Shown: positions 18,773-27,520, counted from the stretch's first letter. The stretch: DNA of 64,000 nucleotides from Ancylobacter oerskovii (GCF_018390555.1 NZ_JAHBGB010000044.1:585424-649423); one strand, 5' to 3'. Made by a program: numbers and translations. The notes: generated by a model from the sequence alone, not told the origin.

Positions 18773-20317
18773 ATGACGGCGAAGATCAACGCAGCCCTCG
18801 GTCCGGTCGCCGGCGACGTCGGGGAACTGCTCGGCGCGCTCGGCGTCGAGCCGGCGCTCTGGCAGGATGGCGGGCGCGCCGTGCGCTCGCCCGTCACCGG
18901 CGAGGTGGTGGCGCATGTCGCGGAGGCGACGGCCGCCGATGTCGGCGCGGCGGTCGCGCGCTCGGTGGCCGCCTTCCACGCCTGGCGCACGGTGCCGGCG
19001 CCGCGCCGCGGCGAGCTGGTGCGCCTGCTCGGCGAGGAATTGCGCGCCCACAAGGCGGCGCTCGGCCGCCTCGTCACGCTGGAAGCCGGCAAGATCGTCT
19101 CCGAGGGCCTCGGCGAGGTGCAGGAGATGATCGACATCTGCGATTTCGCGGTCGGCCTGTCGCGGCAGCTTTACGGCCTCACCATCGCCTCCGAGCGGCC
19201 CGGCCACCGCATGATGGAGACCTGGCACCCGGTCGGCCCGGTCGGCATCATCACCGCCTTTAACTTCCCGGTCGCGGTATGGTCGTGGAACGCGGCGCTG
19301 GCGCTGGTCTGCGGCGACAGCCTCATCTGGAAGCCGTCCGAAAAGACCCCGCTCACCGCGCTCGCCGTGCAGGCGCTGTTCGAGCGCGCCGCCGCCGCCT
19401 TCGGCGATGCGCCGGAGGGCCTGTCGCAGGTGCTGGTGGGCGGCGGCGAGATCGGCTCGTCGCTGGTCGACGATCCCCGCGTGCCGGTGATCTCGGCGAC
19501 CGGCTCCACCCGCATGGGCCGCATCGTCGGCGAGCGGGTGGCCAAGCGCTTCGGCCGCTCCATCCTGGAACTCGGCGGCAACAACGCCGCCATCGTCTGC
19601 CCCTCGGCCGATCTCGACCTTTCCCTGCGCGGCATCGCCTTCGCCGCCATGGGCACCGCCGGCCAGCGCTGCACCACGCTGCGCCGCCTGATCGTCAATG
19701 AGGGCGTCTATGAGGAACTGGTGCCGCGCCTCGCCAAGGCCTACGCCTCCGTCACCATCGGCGACCCGCGCGCGGACGGCACGCTGATCGGCCCGCTGAT
19801 CGACAAGGCGGCGTTCGAGGGCATGCAGACGGCGCTGGAACAGGCCCGCGCCGCCGGTGCCACCGTACATGGCGGCGAGCGCGTGGCGGTGCCGGGCGCG
19901 CCGGAGGCCTATTATGTCCGCCCGGCGCTGGTGGAGATCGACGAGCAGGCCGAGGTGGTGAAGCACGAGACCTTCGCGCCGATTCTCTATGTGCTGCGCG
20001 TCGGCGGCCTCGACGAGGCGATCGCGCTGCAGAACGGCGTGCCGCAGGGGCTCTCCTCCTCGATCTTCACCAACGACCTGCGCGAGGCGGAGACCTTCCT
20101 GTCGGCGGAAGGCTCGGACTGCGGCATCGCCAATGTGAATATCGGCCCCTCGGGCGCCGAGATCGGCGGCGCCTTCGGCGGCGAGAAGGAGACGGGCGGC
20201 GGCCGCGAGGCCGGCTCCGACGCCTGGAAGGCCTATATGCGGCGGGCCACCAACACCATCAATTTCTCCCGCGCGCTGCCGCTGGCGCAGGGCGTGTCCT
20301 TCGACGTGGGAGAGTGA
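18773..20317 (+). CDS. Aldehyde dehydrogenase, ALDH7 (antiquitin/aminoadipate-semialdehyde) family
   Basis: A 514-residue NAD(P)-dependent aldehyde dehydrogenase. PVGPVGIITAFNFPVAVWSWNAALALVCGDSLIWKPSEKTPL, the catalytic Glu in LELGGNNAAIV and the catalytic Cys in GTAGQRCTTLRRL are the ALDH hallmarks. The NNAAIV form and C-terminal GGAFGGEKETGGGREAGSDAWKAYMRR are typical of ALDH7A1/AmaB, which oxidises alpha-aminoadipate semialdehyde in lysine and pipecolate catabolism. AGGAG lies 8 nt before ATG 18773. It stands alone between a divergent rlpA and a repeat-bearing spacer. The substrate is inferred from family only. Confidence 0.92.
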   Translation: MTAKINAALGPVAGDVGELLGALGVEPALWQDGGRAVRSPVTGEVVAHVAEATAADVGAAVARSVAAFHAWRTVPAPRRGELVRLLGEELRAHKAALGRLVTLEAGKIVSEGLGEVQEMIDICDFAVGLSRQLYGLTIASERPGHRMMETWHPVGPVGIITAFNFPVAVWSWNAALALVCGDSLIWKPSEKTPLTALAVQALFERAAAAFGDAPEGLSQVLVGGGEIGSSLVDDPRVPVISATGSTRMGRIVGERVAKRFGRSILELGGNNAAIVCPSADLDLSLRGIAFAAMGTAGQRCTTLRRLIVNEGVYEELVPRLAKAYASVTIGDPRADGTLIGPLIDKAAFEGMQTALEQARAAGATVHGGERVAVPGAPEAYYVRPALVEIDEQAEVVKHETFAPILYVLRVGGLDEAIALQNGVPQGLSSSIFTNDLREAETFLSAEGSDCGIANVNIGPSGAEIGGAFGGEKETGGGREAGSDAWKAYMRRATNTINFSRALPLAQGVSFDVGE

Positions 20318-20357
20318 GGCGGGGCGCTTCCATGCATCCCCGACATGGAACGCCCTT

Positions 20358-20455
20358 ATCCCGAGGTGCGAGCGACGGCGAGCCTCGAAGGATGCTCAGC
20401 GCAGCTGGATGACCATCCTTCGAGGCCGGGCTCCGCCCGGCACCTCAGGATGAGG
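20358..20455. repeat. Inverted pair of intergenic palindromic (REP-like) units
   Basis: The left unit contains GAGGTGCGAGC then GCCTCGAAGGATG; the right unit begins CATCCTTCGAGGC and contains CACCTCAGGATGAGG. The two are imperfect reverse complements flanking a short centre. This is the form of the dispersed REP elements common between genes of Rhizobiales. The right unit also has its own internal hairpin, CCGGGC-TCC-GCCCGG. Confidence 0.8.
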
Positions 20456-20542
20456 TGGCTCGGGGGACGGGAAGAGCAGGCGTTTCTATCCTGTCGATGC
20501 GATCTCCGAACAGGATGAGATAGCTCGGGGGACGGGAAGAGC
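20446..20542. repeat. 32-nt direct repeat, two copies 65 nt apart
   Basis: Copies at 20446-20477 and 20511-20542 share the core CTCGGGGGACGGGAAGAGC and differ at two positions. The first copy overlaps the end of the REP-like unit. The second ends just before the stop codon of the minus-strand nitroreductase gene. Confidence 0.85.
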
Positions 20543-20556
20543 CGGGGCGGGCCTTT

Positions 20557-21195
20557 CTAGTCCGCCGGCCGCCAGCGCGTCACCACGGCGGCGGCGTCCG
20601 GGCGCGGCCGGTCGGGACTGGCGACCGTCGGCCGGCCGATATGGATGAAGCCGGCGACCTTCTCGCCGGCCCCGAGGCCGAGGAGCGCCGCCGCCTGCGG
20701 GTCGCGCCCCGGCCATTTCAGCAGCCATTGCGTGGCGAGGCCGAGCGCGCTCGCCGCCACGGTCAGCGCCATGCCGGCGGCGCCGGCGGAGAGCTCCTGG
20801 TTCCATTCCGGCACCTTGGCGGCCGGGTCCGGCCGGCTCACCAGCACCACGGTCAGCGGCGCGCGCATCAGGTACAGCGTCCACATATCGACCTTGGACG
20901 GCGGCAGCTCGGGGTTCTGCCGCGCATAGAGCGCGTCGAGCCGGCTGCCGAGGACGGCCCGTGCCTCGCCCTCGATGACGATGAAGCGCCAGGGCGTCAG
21001 CCGGCCATGGTCGGGCACCCGCAGCGCCAGCTCGAACAGGCGATCGAGCTCCTCCGGCGTCGGCGCCGGCCCGCCGAGGCTGCGCAGCGGCGCCGAGCGG
21101 CGGCCGGCGAGCCGCTCGATCATCGGCTCCAGCGCCGGCGGCGGCGCGAAGTCGGGATCGCGGACGAGCTCGGCGCTCGCGTGTTCATGGGCCAT
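20557..21195 (-). CDS. Nitroreductase family protein (YdjA-like)
   Basis: A 212-residue FMN-dependent NAD(P)H oxidoreductase of the small nitroreductase type. The FMN-binding start is RRSAPLRSLGGPAPTPEELDRLFELALRVPDHGRLTPWRFIVI, followed by ALTVAASALGLATQWLLKWPG and the C-terminal GEKVAGFIHIGRP. YdjA relatives reduce nitroaromatics in vitro; the physiological role is unknown. Transcribed towards the repeat-bearing spacer. Confidence 0.9.
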   Translation of the reverse strand: MAHEHASAELVRDPDFAPPPALEPMIERLAGRRSAPLRSLGGPAPTPEELDRLFELALRVPDHGRLTPWRFIVIEGEARAVLGSRLDALYARQNPELPPSKVDMWTLYLMRAPLTVVLVSRPDPAAKVPEWNQELSAGAAGMALTVAASALGLATQWLLKWPGRDPQAAALLGLGAGEKVAGFIHIGRPTVASPDRPRPDAAAVVTRWRPAD

Positions 21196-21327
21196 GGCGG
21201 ATCTCCGGTCGATGGGTGCGGCGACTATACACGATCCGCGACGGGGCGAGGGCAGGCGTTGAGGCGCAGGTGCTTGACGGCCGGTCGCCGCGTCCTAGTT
21301 CGCCTTGGGTCAACGGAGCCCGTCCCC

Positions 21328-21864
21328 ATGAGTTTCCTCATCCGCGTCGTGTTCGCCATTGCCGCCTGCGCCCTGATGGCGGTGGCGGCGGTGCTGCTGG
21401 TCTACGCCCCCTATACCGCCCTGCGCGAGGGATTGGGGGGCGACACGCTGGTGCATGAGGCGCTGCTCAACATCGTCGGCTATCTCATCGTCGCCATCGC
21501 GCTGTTCGACGTCGCCAAATATTTCTTCGAGGAGGAAGTGCCGGCCAATCGCGAGAAGCGCACCGCCGCCGATGCGCGGCGCGGCCTGACCAAGTTCCTC
21601 TCCACCATCATCATCGCGCTTTTCCTCGAGGCGCTGGTCCTGCTGTTCGAGACCGCCCGCGAGGAGGTGGCGGAGGTGGTCTATCCGGCGCTGCTGGTGG
21701 TGATCGGCTGCGTGGCGCTGGTGTCACTCGGCCTGTTCCAGCGCCTCAGCGCCTCGGTGGAGCGCGAAGTGGGGCCGGAAACGCCGCCGCGGGAGCAGGC
21801 GGCGGGGGATATATCCCCCAATGAGGGGCCGGCCCCGCTTGCATCGCCGGGATCAAATCGCTAG
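21328..21864 (+). CDS. Conserved membrane protein with four predicted helices, function unknown
   Basis: 178 residues. Hydrophobic segments at about 4-28, 45-63, 88-107 and 116-137 suggest four membrane helices. A charged loop (VAKYFFEEEVPANREKRTAADARRGLTKF) joins helices 2 and 3, and a polar Pro/Glu-rich tail follows helix 4. I do not recognise a family with a known role. ATG 21328 precedes the first helix directly. It ends 21 nt before tRNA-Pro. Confidence 0.75.
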   Translation: MSFLIRVVFAIAACALMAVAAVLLVYAPYTALREGLGGDTLVHEALLNIVGYLIVAIALFDVAKYFFEEEVPANREKRTAADARRGLTKFLSTIIIALFLEALVLLFETAREEVAEVVYPALLVVIGCVALVSLGLFQRLSASVEREVGPETPPREQAAGDISPNEGPAPLASPGSNR

Positions 21865-21885
21865 AGAGACAGCGCCTCACGGCGT

Positions 21886-21963
21886 CGGAGCGTAGCGCAG
21901 CCCGGTTAGCGCACTAGTCTGGGGGACTAGGGGTCGGAGGTTCAAATCCTCTCGCTCCGACCA
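21886..21963 (+). tRNA. tRNA-Pro (anticodon GGG)
   Basis: 78 nt with encoded CCA. Acceptor CGGAGCG/CGCTCCG, anticodon stem CTAGT/ACTAG with loop CTGGGGG, and T arm GGAGGTTCAAATCCTCT. It reads CCC and CCU. In several Rhizobiales, as I recall, this tRNA lies directly after the ihfA-merR pair; here about 4 kb separate them. Confidence 0.97.
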
Positions 21964-22271
21964 TTAAGGTCTTGATTTTACACAAAATCTGACTTCCCCG
22001 GAAAGGGGTTGCGGGGTCGCAAAGGGAACGGAAATCCCGAAAAGACCCTTGTGAGAGCGAAAAGTCCCGAAGCCGCTTCCGAATGTCCCCGGTGCGGATG
22101 CTCCCGCGCCCATCGCTCCCGCCGCCATCCCGTTTCGAACGGTGGTCGTCCGTCCGGCCGGGTTTTCCCGCGTCAGGCCGTCGTGGGGGGCCCGGCGATT
22201 GACGATGCAGGGGGCATCATGAGTAATGCCGGCTGGCTGTCGTCCAGCTTGTTCGATTTTATTGAGAAATT
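21964..22271. other. 308-nt spacer after tRNA-Pro, no gene seen
   Basis: I see no coding frame with similarity and no strong terminator. The last ~70 nt before the next gene turn AT-rich (TTGTTCGATTTTATTGAG), unlike the flanking core DNA, and probably contain that gene's promoter. Confidence 0.45.
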
Positions 22272-23084
22272 ATGAATATTTCCATCTTTCATTGGCGCGC
22301 GAAGGAAACGCTCGGCAATTTCGGCGATGCGCTGACCTTGCTGTACCAGGCGCGCATGTTCGAAGGGCCGTGCCTGTTCCGCACCGGCACGGTGCATCTC
22401 GTGGGCAGCGTCATTTCCGACCGCCAGATCGCCAAGACCAGCGCCAGGGGGCCGCATGAGGATGCCGGGCCGGGCCGGGCGGTGTTCTGGGGCTGCGGCA
22501 AGCGCGACGCCAAGCCCCTGCCGCCGCTCGCCGAGCGCCGGGCAATCTTCCTCGGCATACGCGGGGAGCATTCGCGGCTGGCGCTGGACCTGCCGAGGAA
22601 CACGCCGCTCGGCGACACCGCGCTGCTGCTGCCGAAGTTCTACACACCGGCGGTGAACCCCGAGACGGCGGGAAAGGTGCTCTGGGTTCCCCATGTGCAT
22701 CATCCCAAGGTGACGGTGGAAACGCTCGGCACCGACATGGATTCGGTGATCATGAGCCCGGCCATTCCCAACACGGTCGCGGCCTGCGAGGCGTTCATCG
22801 ACGCCATCGCCTCCGCGCGCTTCGTCATGGCGAACGCCATGCATGCGGCGGTGGTCGCGCTGGCCTATGGCGTACCGTTCGCCTTCTGGAGCGGGAAATA
22901 TCTGGATGTCCCGTTCAAATGGCAGGACTTCGCCAGCGGGGTCGGCTTCACCTTGCCCTTCGCCCCGTCGCTGGCCGAGGGCATGCGGCTCTTCGAGGAG
23001 GTGCGTCCCGACCGCTTCATGGCGGAATGGGACCCGGCGCCGCTGATGGAGGTCGCGCCCTATCGCTTCCGGGCGACGGCGTGA
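22272..23084 (+). CDS. Polysaccharide pyruvyltransferase-like protein
   Basis: 270 residues resembling the polysaccharide pyruvyl transferase family (CsaB/ExoV type), which transfers pyruvate from PEP to sugars of surface polysaccharides. Seen are the N-terminal KETLGNFGDALT, a central VFWGCGKRD followed by ERRAIFLGIRGEHSRL, and the C-terminal ASARFVMANAMHAAVVALAYGVPFAFWSG, whose AMHAAVVALAYGVP matches the family's nucleotide-sugar/GT-B-like motif. It is an isolated gene, not part of a visible exopolysaccharide cluster, with no clear ribosome binding site before ATG 22272. The enzymatic role is inferred. Confidence 0.75.
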   Translation: MNISIFHWRAKETLGNFGDALTLLYQARMFEGPCLFRTGTVHLVGSVISDRQIAKTSARGPHEDAGPGRAVFWGCGKRDAKPLPPLAERRAIFLGIRGEHSRLALDLPRNTPLGDTALLLPKFYTPAVNPETAGKVLWVPHVHHPKVTVETLGTDMDSVIMSPAIPNTVAACEAFIDAIASARFVMANAMHAAVVALAYGVPFAFWSGKYLDVPFKWQDFASGVGFTLPFAPSLAEGMRLFEEVRPDRFMAEWDPAPLMEVAPYRFRATA

Positions 23085-23119
23085 CGGTGCTGTCCGGTCG
23101 AGGAGGCGGCGACGACGCG

Positions 23120-23677
23120 ATGAGCGCCCATCCCCTATCCATTCGCGAGGCTGGCCGCGACGACATGGAGGCGGTGCAGGCCATCTATGCGCACCATGTC
23201 CTGCACGGCCTCGCCAGCTTCGAGACGGTTCCGCCCTCGGTCGCCGATCTCATCGCCCGGCGGGAGGCGGTGAGGGCCGCCGGCTTGCCCTATCTGGTGG
23301 CGGAACGCGAGGGCAGGGTGGTCGGCTATTGCTACGCCACCGCCTATCGGCCGCGCGCCGCCTATCGGCACACGATCGAGGATTCGGTCTATGTCGCGGA
23401 GGGACAGGCCGGGCGCGGCATCGGCAGCGCCCTGCTGGACGAGCTGATCCGGCGCTGCGAGGCCGGGCCCTGGCGCCAGATGCTGGCGGTAATCGGCAAT
23501 AGCGGCAACGAGGGATCGATCGCCCTGCATCGGCGATATGGCTTCGAGACCGTCGGCACGCTGAAAGCGGTGGGCTTCAAGTTCGGCCGCTGGGTGGACA
23601 CGGTGCTGATGCAGCGTCCGCTCGGGAGCGGCGGCGACACCTTGCCGGCCCGTGTGCCGGACGTGCCGGACGCCTGA
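23120..23677 (+). CDS. GNAT N-acetyltransferase, phosphinothricin acetyltransferase-like
   Basis: A 185-residue GNAT enzyme that would acetylate a small amine with acetyl-CoA. It shows the PAT/YncA pattern: IREAGRDDMEAVQAIYAHHVLHGLASFET, GYCYATAYRPRAAYRHTIEDSVYV, the acetyl-CoA loop GQAGRGIGSALL, and GNEGSIALHRRYGFETVGTLKAVGFKFGRW. Relatives act on phosphinothricin, methionine sulfone or sulfoximine. ATG 23120 lies 35 nt after the previous stop, with GAGGAGG upstream at rather wide spacing. Confidence 0.9.
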   Translation: MSAHPLSIREAGRDDMEAVQAIYAHHVLHGLASFETVPPSVADLIARREAVRAAGLPYLVAEREGRVVGYCYATAYRPRAAYRHTIEDSVYVAEGQAGRGIGSALLDELIRRCEAGPWRQMLAVIGNSGNEGSIALHRRYGFETVGTLKAVGFKFGRWVDTVLMQRPLGSGGDTLPARVPDVPDA

Positions 23678-23824
23678 GGGCGCCATGCTTCCGCCGCCGA
23701 TGCGCGATTGTCGCCGGCGGGCGGCCGCGAGCGAGAGGCGGCGGCCGGCAGGGGCGCGTCTCCGGGGGGAGCTTGCGCTGCCGGCCGCCTTCCGCGGCCG
23801 AGGGGCCGGTGCCGCGGTGAGAGG

Positions 23825-24037
23825 CTAGCCCTTCATCTTCTGCAGGGCCTGCGCGCAGCCCACCGACATCTCCTTGCCGTGCGCCTTGAGGCACTTCAAC
23901 AGGCGTCCGCCGCCGGGCTGCACGCCGGTGCACAGGCGCTCGATGTCGGACTTGCAGTATTTCGCGAGGTCGCCCTCCTGGGCCAGCGCCGTGCCGGCGG
24001 TCGCGGCCAGGGCGAGTGCGATCAGAATCATGCGCAT
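23825..24037 (-). CDS. Small secreted cysteine-rich repeat protein
   Basis: 70 residues: a signal peptide (MRMILIALALAATAGTALA) and one Cys-rich repeat of the GLG1/Cys_rich_FGFR type, with four cysteines in YCKSDIERLCTGV, LLKCLKAHGKEM and VGCAQAL, probably two disulphides in the periplasm. Function unknown. The start is fixed by a near-perfect binding site, GAGGAGGAACG, directly before ATG 24037; longer upstream frames do not resemble protein. Convergent with the GNAT gene. Confidence 0.88.
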   Translation of the reverse strand: MRMILIALALAATAGTALAQEGDLAKYCKSDIERLCTGVQPGGGRLLKCLKAHGKEMSVGCAQALQKMKG

Positions 24038-24460
24038 CGACGTTCCTCCTCGGTATCGGCGGGGATCCAATAGTCGAGGCGGCGAGGCCCGGCGATGGCG
24101 ATTCTTGGTCGCATCGCGAGGCCGGGCCTCCGCCTGTCCGCCATCGCGCTTGACCGCGTGCACGCGCCGGTTGGTGTGATCCGATGCCGCCGCCGCGCCG
24201 GGCGATCGGCAGCTTCCGCTACGATCTTCAGTATTGAAACTCGTCACTCAGGCAAGTTTCCAATTTCGTGTAGAGGATGGAAGCGTATTCGCGACAATTA
24301 TTCGCTTATTTAATGTGTAATAATTCCAATCTTTGCGATTTTATTGACACTCACGGCATCGTTATAATAATGCGTTTCTGAAATTTCATGAAAAATGGCT
24401 GCGAATTAAAGCGATCTGCCATTTTTATTTACGTTACGTCAACTCCCGAGGATGTGTGGA
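24038..24460 (+). promoter_or_regulatory. AT-rich upstream region of the TonB receptor
   Basis: The stretch about 24230-24430 is strikingly AT-rich for this genome. It contains TTGACA at 24344-24349 and TATAATAAT at 24363-24371; with AATAAT as the -10 the spacer is 16 nt. Just downstream a perfect 10-bp palindrome TGAAATTTCA (24379-24388) could be an operator. No sequence matches a Fur or RirA site well enough to name. Confidence 0.45.
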
Positions 24461-26710
24461 ATGCAGGCGCATTTGATGTGCCGAGCCTCCTGGCTTGCCC
24501 TGTCGCTGATGCTCATGCCGGCGGCGTCTCCCGCGCTGGCGCAATCGCAGGGCGAGGCCTCGATCTCGCTCGATACCGTCCAGGTGACCGGCGCCGACGA
24601 GAAGGACGACACCAAGGGCTATGTCGCGCGGCGCACCACCGCCGGCACCAAGACGGATTCCGCCATCGAGACGACGCCGATCTCCATCTCGGTGGTCACC
24701 GACACGCAGATCGAGGTGCAGGGATCGCAGACCGTGCAGGAAGCGCTGCGCTACGAGGCCGGAGTCATCTCGGATGCCCGCCCGGGCAACCGTTACGACA
24801 GCATCATCATGCGCGGCTTCGGCGGCTTCGGCGGCAATGCCAACTACGTGCAGTTCTGGGACGGCATGCGCCTGTTCAAGGGATTGAACTATGCGGTGCC
24901 CAGCATCGATCCCTATCTGCTCGAGAGCATCAATATCGTCCGCGGCCCGATGTCCACCATCTACGGCCAGACCAATCCGGGCGGCAGCATCGACCTCGTC
25001 AGCAAATGGCCGGACCCGAACGCGCGCAACGAGATCCTCGCCGGCGTCGGCAGCTATGGCGAGGCCGAGCTCGGCCTCGACCTGAACGGCAAGCTGCTGC
25101 CGGACGGCTCGGCGCTCTACCGCCTCATCGCGCTGGGGCGGCTGAGCGACAGCGAGGTCAACGGCTCGGAAGGCGAGCGCATCCTCGTGGCGCCGATGGT
25201 GGCCTTCAAGCCCACCGAGAACACCCGCGTCGAGCTGCAGGCGACCTATGAGCGCGACCCGGAGAGCTACTACTCCACCTGGCTGCCGGCGCTCGGCACG
25301 TTGCAGGCCAACCCCAACGGGCAGATCCCGCGCAATTTCTCGCCCAATGAGAGCCCCTATTCCGGCTTCGACCGCACGCAGACCAGCCTGAGCTACCGCA
25401 TCGAGCACGATGTCGACACGGTGTGGACCCTGCGCCAGAACTTCCGCTACATGTGGCTGGATACCGATTTCAAGGCGCTCTCCGCGGTGGCGACGTCGAG
25501 CGTGTGGGCTTCGGCGGCCAATTGCCAGGGCCATTCCTATCTGTGCATGGGCTTTTCGCCCTCGCGCTACATCGAATCGCTGGAAGGCCTGACCCTCGAC
25601 AACCAGGCGCAGGCGACATTCTCCACCGGCGCGCTGGACCACACGATGCTGTTCGGCGTCGACCTGCAGCGCTACGACGCCGACGCCACCTATGGCAGCG
25701 GCAGCACGGTGTATGTGAACTACCTGTCGCCGGCCTGGACCAGCATCGCCTCGCCCAAGCTGACGACCAGCCAGTCGGCCGACCGCACCCAGCTCGGCGG
25801 CTATGTGCAGGACCAGATCACCATCGGCAACTGGCACGCGCTGCTCGGTATCCGCGAGGACTATCTCGACAGCGACACCACCACCGAGACGCTGTCGAAC
25901 GGCAACAAGGTGAGCTATTCGGGCGACGACACCGCCTTCACCTATCGCGGCGGGCTGCTCTACCAGTTCGACAACGGCATCGCTCCCTATGTGAGCTACG
26001 CCACCTCCTTCGATCCGGTGATGGGCACCGGCCATGGCGGCGTTCCGTTCGAGCCGACCACGGCGCGGCAGTTCGAGGCCGGCGTGAAGTACCAGCCCAC
26101 CACCTTCAACGGGCTGTTCACCGCCTCCTATTACGAACTGACCCAGCAGAACGTGCTGACCACCGACACCCAGCACACCAGCACCAACACCGCCGTCACT
26201 CTGTGCAGCAGCAGCACCTGCCAGACCCAGACCGGCGAGGTCGAATCCCACGGCTTCGAATTCTCCGGCAAGGCCGAGGTGCTCGCCGGCCTCAACCTCA
26301 CGGTCGCCTACAGCTACACGGACGCGGTGGTCACCCAGAGCAACGTCGCCGGCGTCCAGGGCAAGGTGCCGGTGGGCGTGCCGCGCAACGCCGCCTCGGC
26401 CTGGCTCGACTACACCTGGAACACCGGCGTGCTGGCCGGCCTGACGCTGGGCGGCGGCGCGCGCTATGTCGGGGAGAGCTACGGCGACCAGACCAACACG
26501 GCGGCGATGGTGGTGCCGGACCGGGTGCTGTTCGACGCCGCCCTGCATTACGATTTCGGCGGCACGCCGGGGGCAGGGGATGGCTGGCGGGCCTCGCTCA
26601 CCGCGCAGAACCTCGCCGACAAATACTATGTGTCCGCCTGCGCTTCGGCCTATCAGTGCTTCGTCGGCACCGGCCGCAGCGTTCTGGCGACCCTAGCCTA
26701 TCATTGGTGA
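24461..26710 (+). CDS. TonB-dependent siderophore receptor (FhuA/FoxA type)
   Basis: A 749-residue outer-membrane receptor that takes up ferric siderophores with TonB energy. A signal peptide ending PALA precedes a short linker and the plug domain: TPISISVVTDTQIEVQGSQTVQEALRYEAGV, DSIIMRGF, INIVRGPMSTIYGQTNPGGSIDLVSK. The beta-barrel runs to the aromatic C-terminus LATLAYHW, with the TonB-box-2-like FEAGVKY in the middle. No N-terminal signalling extension is present. ATG 24461 has GAGG 9 nt upstream; the ATG at 24452 would touch it. No siderophore permease, reductase or synthesis genes are adjacent. The siderophore is unknown. Confidence 0.93.
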   Translation: MQAHLMCRASWLALSLMLMPAASPALAQSQGEASISLDTVQVTGADEKDDTKGYVARRTTAGTKTDSAIETTPISISVVTDTQIEVQGSQTVQEALRYEAGVISDARPGNRYDSIIMRGFGGFGGNANYVQFWDGMRLFKGLNYAVPSIDPYLLESINIVRGPMSTIYGQTNPGGSIDLVSKWPDPNARNEILAGVGSYGEAELGLDLNGKLLPDGSALYRLIALGRLSDSEVNGSEGERILVAPMVAFKPTENTRVELQATYERDPESYYSTWLPALGTLQANPNGQIPRNFSPNESPYSGFDRTQTSLSYRIEHDVDTVWTLRQNFRYMWLDTDFKALSAVATSSVWASAANCQGHSYLCMGFSPSRYIESLEGLTLDNQAQATFSTGALDHTMLFGVDLQRYDADATYGSGSTVYVNYLSPAWTSIASPKLTTSQSADRTQLGGYVQDQITIGNWHALLGIREDYLDSDTTTETLSNGNKVSYSGDDTAFTYRGGLLYQFDNGIAPYVSYATSFDPVMGTGHGGVPFEPTTARQFEAGVKYQPTTFNGLFTASYYELTQQNVLTTDTQHTSTNTAVTLCSSSTCQTQTGEVESHGFEFSGKAEVLAGLNLTVAYSYTDAVVTQSNVAGVQGKVPVGVPRNAASAWLDYTWNTGVLAGLTLGGGARYVGESYGDQTNTAAMVVPDRVLFDAALHYDFGGTPGAGDGWRASLTAQNLADKYYVSACASAYQCFVGTGRSVLATLAYHW

Positions 26711-26804
26711 CGCCGGCGCGGGAACGCCGGCGCCGGATGCGCGTTGACTCCCACGGCCGCGCGACGCCGACCGCCCGCGGCGGCCCCGACGAGGAGGCTT
26801 CCCG

Positions 26805-27065
26805 ATGTCCATCGCCGATCATTCGCTCGAAACGCCGGCCACCATTCCCGCCGTCCGGGTGCGGGCGGGATCGGCGGAGTTCGACATACTGACGCTCGAC
26901 GAGGCGCTGTCCTTCGCGCAGGCCAACCCGCATCCGCGCGGCGATTATGACGGCCTGATCCGCCGCCTGCAGATCGCCACCGACCCGGAGGACGTGATCG
27001 AGGCCGGCAACGCCTTCCGCTGGTGGGCGGAATCGAACGGCATCGCCGTCGAGCCGCACGCCTAG
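26805..27065 (+). CDS. Small protein, DUF982-like
   Basis: 86 residues. The pattern VRVRAGSAEFDILTLDEALSFAQANPHPRGDYDGLIRRLQIA...AGNAFRWWAESNGI resembles the DUF982 family of small Rhizobiales proteins of unknown function (strand pair, then helices). The binding site GAGGAGG lies 7 nt before the ATG, which supports the start. It follows the TonB receptor by 94 nt. Confidence 0.7.
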   Translation: MSIADHSLETPATIPAVRVRAGSAEFDILTLDEALSFAQANPHPRGDYDGLIRRLQIATDPEDVIEAGNAFRWWAESNGIAVEPHA

Positions 27066-27082
27066 CGGCGGTCCCGCTTCCC

Positions 27083-27520
27083 TCACGCCACGTTCAGGAT
27101 GAGCGCCGCCAGCACGAGATAGCGGCCGACCTTGGCGAGGGTGACCAGCAGCAGGAACACCGGGAAAGGCTCGCGCATCACCCCGGCCACCAGGGTGAGG
27201 GGATCGCCGATCACCGGCGCCCAGCTCAGCAGCAACGACCATTTGCCGTAGCGCCGGTACCAGTTCTGGGCGCGCGCGAGTTGCGCCGGCGAGGCGGGGA
27301 ACCAGCGCCGGTCGGCATAGTGCTCGATGAATCGGCCGAGCCACCAGTTGACCACCGAGCCGAGCACGTTGCCGGCGCTGGCGACGGCGATCAGCAGCGC
27401 CGCCGGCTGCTTGCCGGCGACCAGCAGGCCGGCGAGCACCGCCTCGGATTGCATCGGCAGGATGGTTGCGGCGACGAGCGCGGCGAGGAAGAGCCCGGCA
27501 TAGGCGGCGAGATCGATCAT
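27083..27520 (-). CDS. YqaA family membrane protein (SNARE-associated/DedA-like fold)
   Basis: A 145-residue inner-membrane protein. YqaA proteins are short relatives of DedA/VTT membrane proteins. Typical are LFLAALVAATILPMQSEAVLAGLL, the re-entrant region SAGNVLGSVVNWWLGR, and GKWSLLLSWAPVIGDPLTLVAGVMREPFPVFLLLVTLAKVGRYL. Transport function is unproven. Confidence 0.9.
   Translation of the reverse strand: MIDLAAYAGLFLAALVAATILPMQSEAVLAGLLVAGKQPAALLIAVASAGNVLGSVVNWWLGRFIEHYADRRWFPASPAQLARAQNWYRRYGKWSLLLSWAPVIGDPLTLVAGVMREPFPVFLLLVTLAKVGRYLVLAALILNVA

Noticed and set aside
18477-18776. 99-codon frame before the aldehyde dehydrogenase
   Set aside because: No binding site, low-complexity basic translation, and it runs into the aldehyde dehydrogenase leader.
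22009-22275. 88-codon frame in the spacer after tRNA-Pro
   Set aside because: No ribosome binding site, Arg/Pro-rich composition and no family pattern; it overlaps the pyruvyltransferase-like start.
24344-24400. Fur or RirA box upstream of the TonB receptor
   Set aside because: The AT-rich sequence does not reach a recognisable consensus for either; only an unnamed palindrome could be reported.
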